Part shown: positions 19,993-27,852 of the stretch, in pieces
Layout of the letters: the number at the start of each line of letters is the position of its first letter
Numbering within the stretch: position 1 is the first letter of the stretch
Assembly (NCBI GenBank): GCA_029167225.1
Contig: JARFNK010000024.1
Span: forward strand, 19,499-83,498
From: Sphingobium arseniciresistens
Lineage (GTDB): Bacteria > Pseudomonadota > Alphaproteobacteria > Sphingomonadales > Sphingomonadaceae
Length of the DNA stretch: 64,000 nt
Direction: 5' to 3'
Position numbers and translations under genes: made by a program
Notes under the pieces: generated by a model
What the model was told of the DNA's origin: nothing
The model's input: only the letters and a program-made list of their open reading frames with translations
The model's database searches: none

Positions 19993-21750
19993 TCAGAACT
20001 CGCCCCTGATAGTGAAGCTGTAGCGTGGATCACCCTTGTCGCTGGTCGGCCCATTGCGGAGCGGAACGCCAATCAGTGCTTCGCCCGTCACCAGGTTGAA
20101 TAGGTCGAAACGCACACCACCACCGACACTGACGAGACGGAACTCACCGGTCTGCCCGGCACTTGTCTCGCGCACCCGCGCATAGCCGGCGTCGCTGAAG
20201 GCGAAGAGGCGCAACTCGTCGATATAAGAGGAAAGGCGCGGGCCGAGATTGGGTGAGCGCAGTTCGACCGAGGAGACGAAGCCATCGTCGCCGATGGCCT
20301 CTGAAACATAGTAGCCCCGGACGTTCGACATACCGCCAAGCGAGAATTGCTCGTTGGTCACGAGGCTGGAATCGGCAAGCTGGCCTGCGAAGCGGAACGC
20401 CGCCTGCCAGTCCTTGGGGAGAAACCGCGTATAGTTAAGATCGAGATTGAGATGGACGAAATTCTCGCTCGCATCCGTCGTCCGACCGATGAACTGATCG
20501 GTGATGACGCCGATATCGCCATTGCTCAATGGGCAGGTCACGAGGCCGTCGGGAATGATTGCAGCAGGATATTCGAAGCAGTCCCGACGCTTGATCACCC
20601 TTAGGCCGCCAGTCACCCCCAGGGTGAGCCCGTACGTTTCCTGCTCGCTGCCGCCACTCAGCGTATATTCCGCAACAAGAGGCACATAGCGGATTTGGGT
20701 CGGTTGAAGATCGGTCCCTTCGAGGCTCAGCCGTTCCTTGAACGATTTGAAGTCCGGTCCGAAGCTGATCTGCTGGAAGCTGCTCGTGCTCGGCAGGCGA
20801 TAGGTCGCGCGAAGGCCGATCTGATACCCGTTACCCAGCACGTTGGTGCCGCCAAGCGCCGCGACATTGCTGTTCGACCTGTAGCCGTAGAGCAGGAAAC
20901 CCCAGGGCGTGCCAATGAGCGGCGCATTGTAGGAAGCCGAGATGACCGCACTCTGGTCGGTATCCTGCGGCGCGATCGAACCTGTGACCGACAGCGTATG
21001 GCCCTGGCCCCAGAGATTGGAATAGCGTGCAGTGGCACTTGCGCGCAGGGATCTGGTATTGGGGCTGTTGTCGTTGTTCAATTCGACCGACCCGTGGAAA
21101 GGAGACTTGTCGTCGACCTTCAACTCGACATCGACGGTCCCCGGCTGCCCACCGGAGCGAAAGCGCGGGGTGATGGTACGGTCGGGGAAGCGGTTGGCTT
21201 CAGCGACATCACGCTGAAGCGCTGCGATATCGATTGGTTGACCGGGAACAAGTGACGGGACGTCGCCGCGGACGCTCTTGTCCGAATGATGTTTTGCATC
21301 GACGATACGAACCTCGCCGAGCGGCACTTCATGGATAGCCAGCTGGACGATCCCCTGCGCGAAACGTTCGCTGGGCTGGATCGGAATCTCGACCTCGACC
21401 GCCTCATAGCCTTTCGCGGCATACGCCGCCTGAAGGGCCTTTTGCGCAGCAGTCACATCGGCTTCGTTTTTATCAGGTCCAAGAAACGGGTAGATGATCC
21501 TCTCGATCTCGGCGTTTGAGAGTTTGGTGGCCCCCACGACGTCGATCGCGGCGATTAAGAAGCTTCCCGAAGCCCTCACCGGCTCTGCGTCTGCAGCAGA
21601 GGACTGTTCGGCATCCTGATCACTTTGCGCATAGGCAAAGGACGGCTGCACCACTGCCGCCAGGGCGGCAACGAACGGTAAGCGCGACGTGAGATTAGCA
21701 CGCAGGCCACCGTGCAATTGGGAAGAGAATGACATGCGCTTCTCAAACAT
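19993..21750 (-). CDS. TpsB transporter, ShlB/FhaC/HecB family
   Basis: 585 aa outer-membrane secretion/activation protein. Signal peptide to about residue 41 (AYAQ). POTRA domain at about 61-140 (FLIAAIDVVGATKLSNAEIERI, GYEAVEVEIPIQ), a second POTRA-like part to ~200, then a 16-strand-type barrel that ends in Phe (IRGEF). The family motif FSLGGMSNVRGY near residue 470 is the conserved barrel-lumen loop of FhaC/ShlB. It should recognise the TPS domain of the haemagglutinin encoded at 1384-14463 and thread it across the outer membrane. Its first ATG overlaps the luxR stop by 8 bp; an alternative ATG at 21735 gives a tidier signal peptide with GAGAAG upstream. Overlap with the regulator suggests translational coupling. 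Confidence 0.93.
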   Translation of the reverse strand: MFEKRMSFSSQLHGGLRANLTSRLPFVAALAAVVQPSFAYAQSDQDAEQSSAADAEPVRASGSFLIAAIDVVGATKLSNAEIERIIYPFLGPDKNEADVTAAQKALQAAYAAKGYEAVEVEIPIQPSERFAQGIVQLAIHEVPLGEVRIVDAKHHSDKSVRGDVPSLVPGQPIDIAALQRDVAEANRFPDRTITPRFRSGGQPGTVDVELKVDDKSPFHGSVELNNDNSPNTRSLRASATARYSNLWGQGHTLSVTGSIAPQDTDQSAVISASYNAPLIGTPWGFLLYGYRSNSNVAALGGTNVLGNGYQIGLRATYRLPSTSSFQQISFGPDFKSFKERLSLEGTDLQPTQIRYVPLVAEYTLSGGSEQETYGLTLGVTGGLRVIKRRDCFEYPAAIIPDGLVTCPLSNGDIGVITDQFIGRTTDASENFVHLNLDLNYTRFLPKDWQAAFRFAGQLADSSLVTNEQFSLGGMSNVRGYYVSEAIGDDGFVSSVELRSPNLGPRLSSYIDELRLFAFSDAGYARVRETSAGQTGEFRLVSVGGGVRFDLFNLVTGEALIGVPLRNGPTSDKGDPRYSFTIRGEF

Positions 21751-22558
21751 GGATCATGCCAGACCCAATTGCGATCGCGACCGCGTTGATCCTGTTGGTC
21801 CCGCCAAGTTTGAGCGTCGCCTTGGCCAGATGGGTTTCAACTGTTCGCACCGATATTCCAAGACTGCCGGCGCTTTCGGCAAGCGCCACTCCCGCAGCTG
21901 CATTTCGCAGACAACTAAACTCCCGATCTGAAAGCAGGACTGATGACCGCGTCCGAATGGTGATCAACTGCTTTGCTCGAAGGTGGAATTCGATAGCGAG
22001 CGTAGCCATCTCGTGCCGCCGCTGCTCAACCGCCGAGATCGCCTGTGAGAGCTTCTCGCTGAAGAGGCTGATATAGGCTGGTCCCGACAGATAATCCTGA
22101 ACGGGTATGACGACCCCTGCTTCTACACCGCGCAAGCGTTCGATGCTCAACCATGCACGTTGGAGATCGGGGAGAGACAGATCGTCTTTAGTCGACCAGA
22201 CAAAGGGGAGGAAAGACTGGACAATTTGCGAGAGAGCGGGATCTCCGGCACGCCACGGCTCCTGCCCTTTCTCCAATGTTGAGAGGAAGCGGTGCGGCGG
22301 GCGTTTAGCGGTCCTTCCACCTTGCGGACGATGCCCGATATGATGGTAGCGAGCGCCGTCGAACCCCATCTCCGATGCGAACTGTTCTAACCAGTTCTCG
22401 AGGTCCACCGAAGAGGCGCAATCCTCGATCGGGCCAATTGCCATGACCGAACCGCCCTCCATAACGAAGTGCCGTACCCACGAGACATCGAGGGCAACGC
22501 ACGCATGATCAAACTGGCGCTGAAGCGCACCACCCGCTAACATTTCAACGACCCCCAT
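21743..22558 (-). CDS. LuxR-family transcriptional regulator
   Basis: 271 aa from ATG 22558, chosen because AGGAG sits 5 bases upstream; the open frame extends to 22669 without a better site, and this start matches the length of the related regulator at 27853-28662. N-terminal autoinducer-binding-like domain (WLEQFASEMGFDGARYHHIG, GVVIPVQDYLSGPAYISLF), C-terminal LuxR helix-turn-helix (LSDREFSCLRNAAAG, SVRTVETHLAKATLKLG). No LuxI synthase is in the window, so it is a solo regulator that may sense another ligand. It overlaps tpsB and is the first gene of the secretion locus, making it the likely local activator. Confidence 0.88.
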   Translation of the reverse strand: MGVVEMLAGGALQRQFDHACVALDVSWVRHFVMEGGSVMAIGPIEDCASSVDLENWLEQFASEMGFDGARYHHIGHRPQGGRTAKRPPHRFLSTLEKGQEPWRAGDPALSQIVQSFLPFVWSTKDDLSLPDLQRAWLSIERLRGVEAGVVIPVQDYLSGPAYISLFSEKLSQAISAVEQRRHEMATLAIEFHLRAKQLITIRTRSSVLLSDREFSCLRNAAAGVALAESAGSLGISVRTVETHLAKATLKLGGTNRINAVAIAIGSGMIHV

Positions 22559-22911
22559 AGAGCTCCTGAAAAATGGACACGGTGAGCACGTGAATCTGGC
22601 AAGAAATTCGGCAAAGTTTTTTTCTTCGCCTACACGCCGTTTCGTCATAAAATTGAAACAATAGAGCACTTACTCGACAGTGAATCATGTATCTCAGCCA
22701 AGTGATTCACTGTTCCGTAAAATCTTGACGATAATCGCTAGTGAAAATTAAATTTGTGAAAGTCGTGTCGATGACATGATCTTGTTCACATAGATGCCGC
22801 CGAACGAACGCCGTCATACGAATCTCCCGCAGGAGAACGGAAATTAAATTTATTTCTAGGTTCTGACCTTCAAGGTCATGCCAAAATCGGAGCGGTGTGA
22901 AGGAAGGTTGG
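22559..22911. promoter_or_regulatory. AT-rich divergent promoter region with 11-bp inverted repeat
   Basis: Separates the minus-strand luxR/tpsB locus from the plus-strand STN-TonB gene. The stretch 22610-22860 is much AT-richer than its surroundings. It holds a perfect inverted repeat, ACAGTGAATCA at 22677-22687 and TGATTCACTGT at 22703-22713, with a 15-base spacer, which could be an operator or a hairpin. The plus-strand gene has AAGGAAGG just before its start. No confident -35/-10 pair was assigned. Confidence 0.55.
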
Positions 22912-23703
22912 ATGCGATCAGGCGGCGCCGCTCAATACAATTTCTCCGGACAATCGGCTCCCCAACAGGCCCAGCATGTCCTATTCATCGCCCTGATGTC
23001 GCTACCTCATGTTCTTCGTAGCCTGGCGGCGGCGCTCTCAATTTGCCTTGCCATCCTCCTGTACTCGTTCGGAACGAGTGCTCATGCTCAGCAAGAGGCT
23101 TCCGAAACAGCTATATCATTCGACATTCCCGAACAGCCCCTTCACGCCGCTTTGGCGCAATATTTCAGCATCACTGGCGTTCAACTGCTATATGACAGCA
23201 CCTTGGCCTCGGGGCTTCGATCGACCCGTGTGAAAGGCAGGTTCACGCCTCGCGAAGCGCTTCGGCGTCTCTTGACCGGCTCGGGACTCGTCGTTCGCTA
23301 CAGCGGGACGGACGCCGCTATCATCACGACACCGAGCGGCAACAACCAATCGTCCCTGGTCCCGCTCGGACGTATCGTGGTCAGGGAACAGGTCGCGCCC
23401 GTGCGACTGCTGTCGGCTGAACGGCTCGCTTATTATGGCCTGCTGGAGGAAGAGCTGTATGCCTACCTCCATGCAAGTGCAGGCACGGAACGACTTAATT
23501 TCAGCCTTATTGTCCATCTCAGGATTGATGCGGATGGCACGTTGAGTGATGTCGTGGTTCACCGCAGTAGCGGCAGCACCAAAACCGACCTTCTGGTGAT
23601 AGAAGCGCTCCTGCGAGCTGCGGTGTCTCCCCCGCCCGACGGCCTTCAGCAACCCCTTGCAGTGGCGCTACGCGGAATGAGAAATGGCCAGCGGCGACCT
23701 TGA
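22912..23703 (+). CDS. STN-domain protein with TonB-like C-terminus
   Basis: 263 aa. Start ATG 22912 has AAGGAAGG 5 bases upstream; an in-frame GTG at 22897 lacks this. A long N-region precedes a hydrophobic export signal (LAAALSICLAILLYSF...AHAQQ). Residues about 66-140 form an STN domain (ISFDIPEQPLHAALAQYF, VKGRFTPREALRRLLTGSGL), as found at the N-terminus of TonB-dependent transducers and secretins. The C-terminus resembles a TonB CTD (LIVHLRIDADGTLSDVVVHR, ALLRAAVSPPPD). No plug or barrel follows. A soluble STN plus TonB-CTD protein is unusual; it could relay a receptor signal to a FecR-type regulator. Divergent from the secretion locus. Confidence 0.78.
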   Translation: MRSGGAAQYNFSGQSAPQQAQHVLFIALMSLPHVLRSLAAALSICLAILLYSFGTSAHAQQEASETAISFDIPEQPLHAALAQYFSITGVQLLYDSTLASGLRSTRVKGRFTPREALRRLLTGSGLVVRYSGTDAAIITTPSGNNQSSLVPLGRIVVREQVAPVRLLSAERLAYYGLLEEELYAYLHASAGTERLNFSLIVHLRIDADGTLSDVVVHRSSGSTKTDLLVIEALLRAAVSPPPDGLQQPLAVALRGMRNGQRRP

Positions 23704-23828
23704 TAGCATTTATCGGTGAAATTCTACGGCGATCCAGGTCTCCCAACTCATCCGGGCCGCCTGTGCTAACGCAAAGGGGCGGCTGAACCCCCTGTCGAAC
23801 GTGTCGAACGAGGCACGGCACAAACGTG

Positions 23829-24140
23829 TCACCTGGGGTCGAGCTCAACAGGATCGCTTCTCTCCTCACCGAGCAGCAAATCCTTCAGTGCCCTGCTGGC
23901 ACGGAACATCAGCTTCCGCGTTGGGCGAATCAATATCCTCTCGCCAGTACGCGGGTTGCGTCCTTCCCTGGCGCTGCACGATTTCACCGAGAAAATGCCG
24001 AAGCGGTTGATCGAGACGGCCTCGCCGCGGACAGCAGCGTCTCCGATCGTAGCGAAGACGGCCGCGACCGCACGAAACGCCTCAGCGCGAGTAAGATAGC
24101 TTCTTGCGGCAACACGCTCGATCAGTTCGTCTTTATTCAT
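23829..24140 (-). CDS. HU/IHF-family DNA-binding protein
   Basis: 103 aa starting at MNKDELIERVA, the usual HU/IHF N-terminus; the open frame continues upstream to 24242 but the extension has no family match. The core motif INRFGIFSVKSCSAREGRNPRTGERI contains the DNA-intercalating arm (GRNPRTG). HU/IHF proteins bend DNA and assist recombination, replication and transcription. A short acidic tail after LLLGEERSDP lengthens it slightly over the ~90 aa norm. It is convergent with the STN-TonB gene and follows a LuxR gene by 132 bp. Confidence 0.9.
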   Translation of the reverse strand: MNKDELIERVAARSYLTRAEAFRAVAAVFATIGDAAVRGEAVSINRFGIFSVKSCSAREGRNPRTGERILIRPTRKLMFRASRALKDLLLGEERSDPVELDPR

Positions 24141-24272
24141 AGCTGGAAACCGCGCCTTGCCGGTCAGGATCAGAAGTTGGGCCGCGATGGCGGATTGACA
24201 TAAGATCCGAATACGCCCGGCATGATCCGGGCGTTTCCGCATCCCCCCTCTGTAACGTTCCCGTCTTCCTCC

Positions 24273-24998
24273 TCAGCTCGCCGGCTCAGAGTGCTCAAGG
24301 CCAGATGGGTCGCACTGCAGGAGACCTCGGCTTACGGCAATTGCAACCGCATTGACCTTGTTGGCCCCGCCCAGTTTCTTCACGACCCGGTGCAAGTAAA
24401 CTTCAGCCGTCCGGGTCGACATATGAAGCGTTTTGCCGATCTTCGGCACAGTCATTCCCAGCGCCGCCAGCCTCAGACATTCCATTTCCCGACGCGTCGG
24501 CGCTTCAATGTGCGCAACACGCAATACTGTAAGCGCCGCCGCGTGAATGTCTGTTGCCGCCCATGACAGGGCGGGACCATGGTCTTTCACCGTTTTACGC
24601 ACCGCATCGAGCCCAACCCCGATGAGCGCAACAAGGCCTGGACCATTGGGATGATCCTGAACCGGAACTGCAATGCCGACATGTGGCGTGTCTAGCTTGT
24701 GGGCAAACCTGATCTCACTGCTGGACCAGGTGAAGGGACGGCGTGCTGCTAATGCCTTGATAACCAGACTGCTGTCCGCAATGAGATTCACATACTGACG
24801 CTCTGCGTTGGCGCTCGATGCAATGGCGCGAACAGCGCTGCCCCGAGAATGGCCAAAATGCAGATACAGGCCGCTATACAGCCCATAAGTATCCGCCAGA
24901 TTCAGGAGCGACGCTCCGATGCCAGCCTTCTTGGCCTCAACGCCGGGCTTCGTCTTGATGGGGCTATCAGGGCGCTCGAAGGGGAGAATATCCGCCAT
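24273..24998 (-). CDS. LuxR-family transcriptional regulator
   Basis: 241 aa. The N-terminal sensor domain is shorter than that of the other two LuxR-type proteins here but keeps the shared signature HVGIAVPVQDHPNGPGLVAL. The C-terminal helix-turn-helix is complete (PTRREMECLRLAALGM, MSTRTAEVYLHRVVKKLGGANKVNAVAIA). Divergent from the TonB gene at 25386, with a 387 bp spacer containing an inverted repeat. Without a LuxI it counts as a solo regulator. Ligand unknown. Confidence 0.87.
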   Translation of the reverse strand: MADILPFERPDSPIKTKPGVEAKKAGIGASLLNLADTYGLYSGLYLHFGHSRGSAVRAIASSANAERQYVNLIADSSLVIKALAARRPFTWSSSEIRFAHKLDTPHVGIAVPVQDHPNGPGLVALIGVGLDAVRKTVKDHGPALSWAATDIHAAALTVLRVAHIEAPTRREMECLRLAALGMTVPKIGKTLHMSTRTAEVYLHRVVKKLGGANKVNAVAIAVSRGLLQCDPSGLEHSEPAS

Positions 24999-25385
24999 GA
25001 CGATGCTCGCTCAGCTTACGCCAAGGCGTGAATCGCCACACTTGATTCGCTGAGCTAGCTCACAATTGCTTCCTGAAAAAGCAACCGCCGATCGGAGGTC
25101 GGTCAGAATTTCTCTTTTATGACTGAAAGTATATTCGCCAATTCCGACAAGATTGTTAGCCGGATTCTTGCCAAAACCTTTCCCAAATCGACTGATTTCT
25201 GCCGTTAGCATAGATGAGCCGCCTTTGCCCCGATGACTATAGGCAGCCCTTTACCCCAACCACTCGACACATTTGCTAGGGGAATCCCTAGCGGGATTCC
25301 GACACTCATGAGGCATGTCATATTGCAGACGGAAAAAGACGTCTATGAAGCCGCCAACCCGCCTTTCAATTTATGCGAGTCCGCC
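24999..25385. promoter_or_regulatory. Divergent regulatory region with GGAATCCC/GGGATTCC repeat
   Basis: Spacer between luxR (minus) and tonB (plus). It holds a perfect 8-bp inverted repeat, GGAATCCC at 25281-25288 and GGGATTCC at 25293-25300, separated by TAGC. This 20-bp dyad has the size of a LuxR-type box and lies about 85 bp before the chosen tonB start, so it is a plausible operator. A promoter was not resolved. An in-frame extension of tonB covers part of this region but looks non-coding. Confidence 0.5.
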
Positions 25386-26069
25386 ATGTCCAGCCCCGCC
25401 CGAATCGATGTCCTGGGTATCCTGGTTTCGTGCCTGGGACATGCGGCCGTGCTGGGCGGCCTTATCGCGGCCAACTCAAACTCGCCTAAGCCCTCCAAAC
25501 CAAGTCCGCAACGTGAAACGGCCATGATGGTCGATTTCATTGAACTGAGCGGAAATGGCGAATCGGATCGCTCGGCGAACCGACCGACCTCAACCCCGTC
25601 AGAATTGTCTACCGGCCGTGATGCCCGAACGCCTATCGCGGCTGCCACGCCCAAGGAATCTGCCTCGGGAACCATCGCCAGATCGGCGCCCTCCAATAGC
25701 GATCGAGCCGCATCGAGGCCCGCGGATGGCGGCGGCATTGAGTCCACCATCAACACCGCAGAACTCAATGAATACCAGCGCTTGCTCTACGAGATCGTTG
25801 CTCGCCACAGTCGCTATCCCGGAGAGGCAAAACAGCTTCGTCTAGCCGGAATCACCGCTCTGGCATTTCGGCTCGACAGAAACGGCAACGTCCTGGAAAG
25901 CTGGGTGCATCGGAGTTCAGGATCCGCAATGCTCGATAACGCGGCGCTGACCGCCCTTGAGCGATCAAGGCCCCTCCCCCCCATCCCTGCCTCGCTACCT
26001 GCCCGCATGGATTTCGTAATCGAGATCGATTCTTCTTTACAGCAGGTCGCTTTCCGGACGGCGAATTGA
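25386..26069 (+). CDS. TonB-family protein
   Basis: 227 aa from the ATG at 25386, which places the membrane anchor (IDVLGILVSCLGHAAVLGGLIAA) a few residues from the N-terminus as in TonB; longer in-frame starts (25233, 25308) lack ribosome sites. A Ser/Pro/Thr-rich spacer follows to about residue 130, then a TonB C-terminal domain (YQRLLYEIVARHSRYP, RLDRNGNVLESWVHRSSGS, LPPIPASLP). It is the second of three TonB-like proteins within 10 kb. It lies 53 bp before the ECF sigma gene, so it may share a transcript with the sigma/FecR pair. Confidence 0.86.
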   Translation: MSSPARIDVLGILVSCLGHAAVLGGLIAANSNSPKPSKPSPQRETAMMVDFIELSGNGESDRSANRPTSTPSELSTGRDARTPIAAATPKESASGTIARSAPSNSDRAASRPADGGGIESTINTAELNEYQRLLYEIVARHSRYPGEAKQLRLAGITALAFRLDRNGNVLESWVHRSSGSAMLDNAALTALERSRPLPPIPASLPARMDFVIEIDSSLQQVAFRTAN

Positions 26070-26122
26070 AGGGGGGCGGTTATTATATTTCAGCCTAAGA
26101 AATTGTATCGAGGATCTATTCC

Positions 26123-26674
26123 GTGACCTCGTCCCCGCGCGAGGCTCTCTTGTCGCTGTTCGTGACGGCATATCCGGAATTGAAGCGCCGACTGACCGGT
26201 CGGCTTGGCTCGACGGAGAAAGCGCAGGAAGCGCTACACGATACCTATTTGCGGCTACATCGAGCAGAGATCTCGGATGAAGTACGAAATCCGATTTCGT
26301 ATCTGCTGACCATCGCGCTGAACACCGCGAGGAATAGCCAGCGAGCCGAGATGAAACACCTCTCCACCGCAGATATCGATCGCCTGATAGATATACCGGA
26401 CGAAAACCCCGACCAGGACCGTACGGCTCAAGGCCGGTCGGAGCTTGCGGCCGTCGAGCGGGCATTGCAGGAACTACCGCCCCGTCGCCAGGCCATTTTC
26501 AGGCGATTCTGGGTGGAATCGGCAACTTACAAGGAACTGGCTTTGGAATACAGCTTGTCAGAACGCTCAATTCGGAACGAACTGCTGCTGGCGAGCAGGC
26601 ACCTTCACCAGGTGACAGAAGATTTTTCGGTGGCGGCTTTGCAAGAACAGCTAGCCAGAGTGTCCTCTAGATAA
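26123..26674 (+). CDS. ECF-type RNA polymerase sigma factor (FecI-like)
   Basis: 183 aa, GTG start with GAGGA about 9 bases upstream. Region 2 (AYPELKRRLTGRLGSTEKAQEALHDTYLRLH, NPISYLLTIALNTARN) and region 4 (ERALQELPPRRQAIFRRFWVESATYKELA, LSERSIRNELLLASRHLHQ) are both present, and the size is normal for an ECF sigma. It is followed after 20 bp by a FecR gene, the standard FecI/FecR arrangement. In Fec systems the sigma is released when an outer-membrane transducer with an STN domain signals through FecR. No such receptor follows here; the STN-TonB gene at 22912 is the only STN-containing candidate. Confidence 0.9.
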   Translation: MTSSPREALLSLFVTAYPELKRRLTGRLGSTEKAQEALHDTYLRLHRAEISDEVRNPISYLLTIALNTARNSQRAEMKHLSTADIDRLIDIPDENPDQDRTAQGRSELAAVERALQELPPRRQAIFRRFWVESATYKELALEYSLSERSIRNELLLASRHLHQVTEDFSVAALQEQLARVSSR

Positions 26675-26694
26675 GGGAGCGCAAGCATGTCTCG

Positions 26695-27735
26695 ATGCAA
26701 AGCGCTCATGATCTCGCAACTGGTTGGCTGTTCAGGATGAGCGGAAGGACGACATGGACCGATGAAGAGCTGGCGCTCCTCCGCCTGGAGGGGCTCGAGC
26801 ATCTCAATCATCTGCTCTCCGGCAATGCCACCGAGGCGGACGCGGCTGACCTGATTGCGTGGCGTGGCCAAAGTCCGGCGCACGAACTGGCTTTTCGATC
26901 GGCCGTCAGGTTGCGCCGGGTCGTGCGCGTTGCCGAAGGTGTTGAGGCCCCCGAAACCATCGGAATTGTCAGCAATGTCGCAAGCCTCGACGCTCAAAGA
27001 GAAAAAAAGAAGCATTCAAGGCGCGCCTTTCTCGGTGGCGCCATGGCCGCGTCCGTTGCAGGCGGGCTGTTGCTCGTCGGACGCTCGTTCGACATGATGC
27101 CATCGTTCGCCGAACTGAACGCCAAATACCGAACTGGCACCGGCGAGCGCCTTGTGGTGCGCCTCGACGATGGCGCTACGGTCGAACTCAATACCCGCAC
27201 CAGCATTAATCTCCGCAGCGATCTTGTAATGCCCGCTGTTGAACTCATCAGCGGCGAGGCGGTTGTCACGAGTGGTCGATCGGGGACCGCCGCGTTGGTT
27301 GCCGGCAGAGGCACAAGCATCGGCAAGAATGGGCAGTTCAGCGCTCGGCGCACCGACAATGAGATTTGCATCACCTGTTTGTCTGGCGAGGTTGAGGTGG
27401 CATGGAACGGTGATCTCCGCCGATTAGCTGCCTCTCAGGAGGTTCGGTACGATGACCGTGGCATCGGCGCCGTAACCGCACAGGCCAATACGACGGTTCT
27501 CACCGCCTGGCGAAACGGCACGCTGATATTCCAGGAGATGCCAATGCGGGAGGTGATCCAGGAGATAAACCGTTACCGCAAGGGTCGGGTGATTCTGGCA
27601 AGCGGCGCCTTGGGTGGACGCCGGCTCAATGGGACCTACAATATCGATCGACTGGATGAGTTCTTCGACCAGGCGGAACTGGTCGTAGGCGCCAAGGTGA
27701 CGCGCCTACCGGGGGACGTGGTCGTTTTGAGTTGA
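26695..27735 (+). CDS. FecR-family sigma-factor regulator
   Basis: 346 aa. N-terminal DUF4880-like cytoplasmic domain (AHDLATGWLFRMSG, AHELAFRSAVRLRR), a membrane segment at about 110-130 preceded by RR (SRRAFLGGAMAASVAGGLLL), then the periplasmic FecR domain (TGTGERLVVRLDDGATVELNTRTSI, LISGEAVVT) and a C-terminal STN-like tail (LIFQEMPMREVIQEINRYRKGRVIL, LNGTYNIDRLDEFFDQ). It should hold the adjacent sigma factor inactive until a signal arrives. An out-of-frame ATG at 26687 has the better-placed GGGAG and encodes 17 codons overlapping the fecR start; the homologous N-terminus supports 26695 for FecR. Confidence 0.9.
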   Translation: MQSAHDLATGWLFRMSGRTTWTDEELALLRLEGLEHLNHLLSGNATEADAADLIAWRGQSPAHELAFRSAVRLRRVVRVAEGVEAPETIGIVSNVASLDAQREKKKHSRRAFLGGAMAASVAGGLLLVGRSFDMMPSFAELNAKYRTGTGERLVVRLDDGATVELNTRTSINLRSDLVMPAVELISGEAVVTSGRSGTAALVAGRGTSIGKNGQFSARRTDNEICITCLSGEVEVAWNGDLRRLAASQEVRYDDRGIGAVTAQANTTVLTAWRNGTLIFQEMPMREVIQEINRYRKGRVILASGALGGRRLNGTYNIDRLDEFFDQAELVVGAKVTRLPGDVVVLS

Positions 27736-27852
27736 AGTAAGGTCATTATTACTGTTTCATGACGATGAGTCATTGAAATGTAGCATATTTTTCTTGCCAG
27801 ATTTCTCTCCCGGCGTGTCCTTTAAGTAGGAGCAGCTCCCCGGGGGTCTTTG

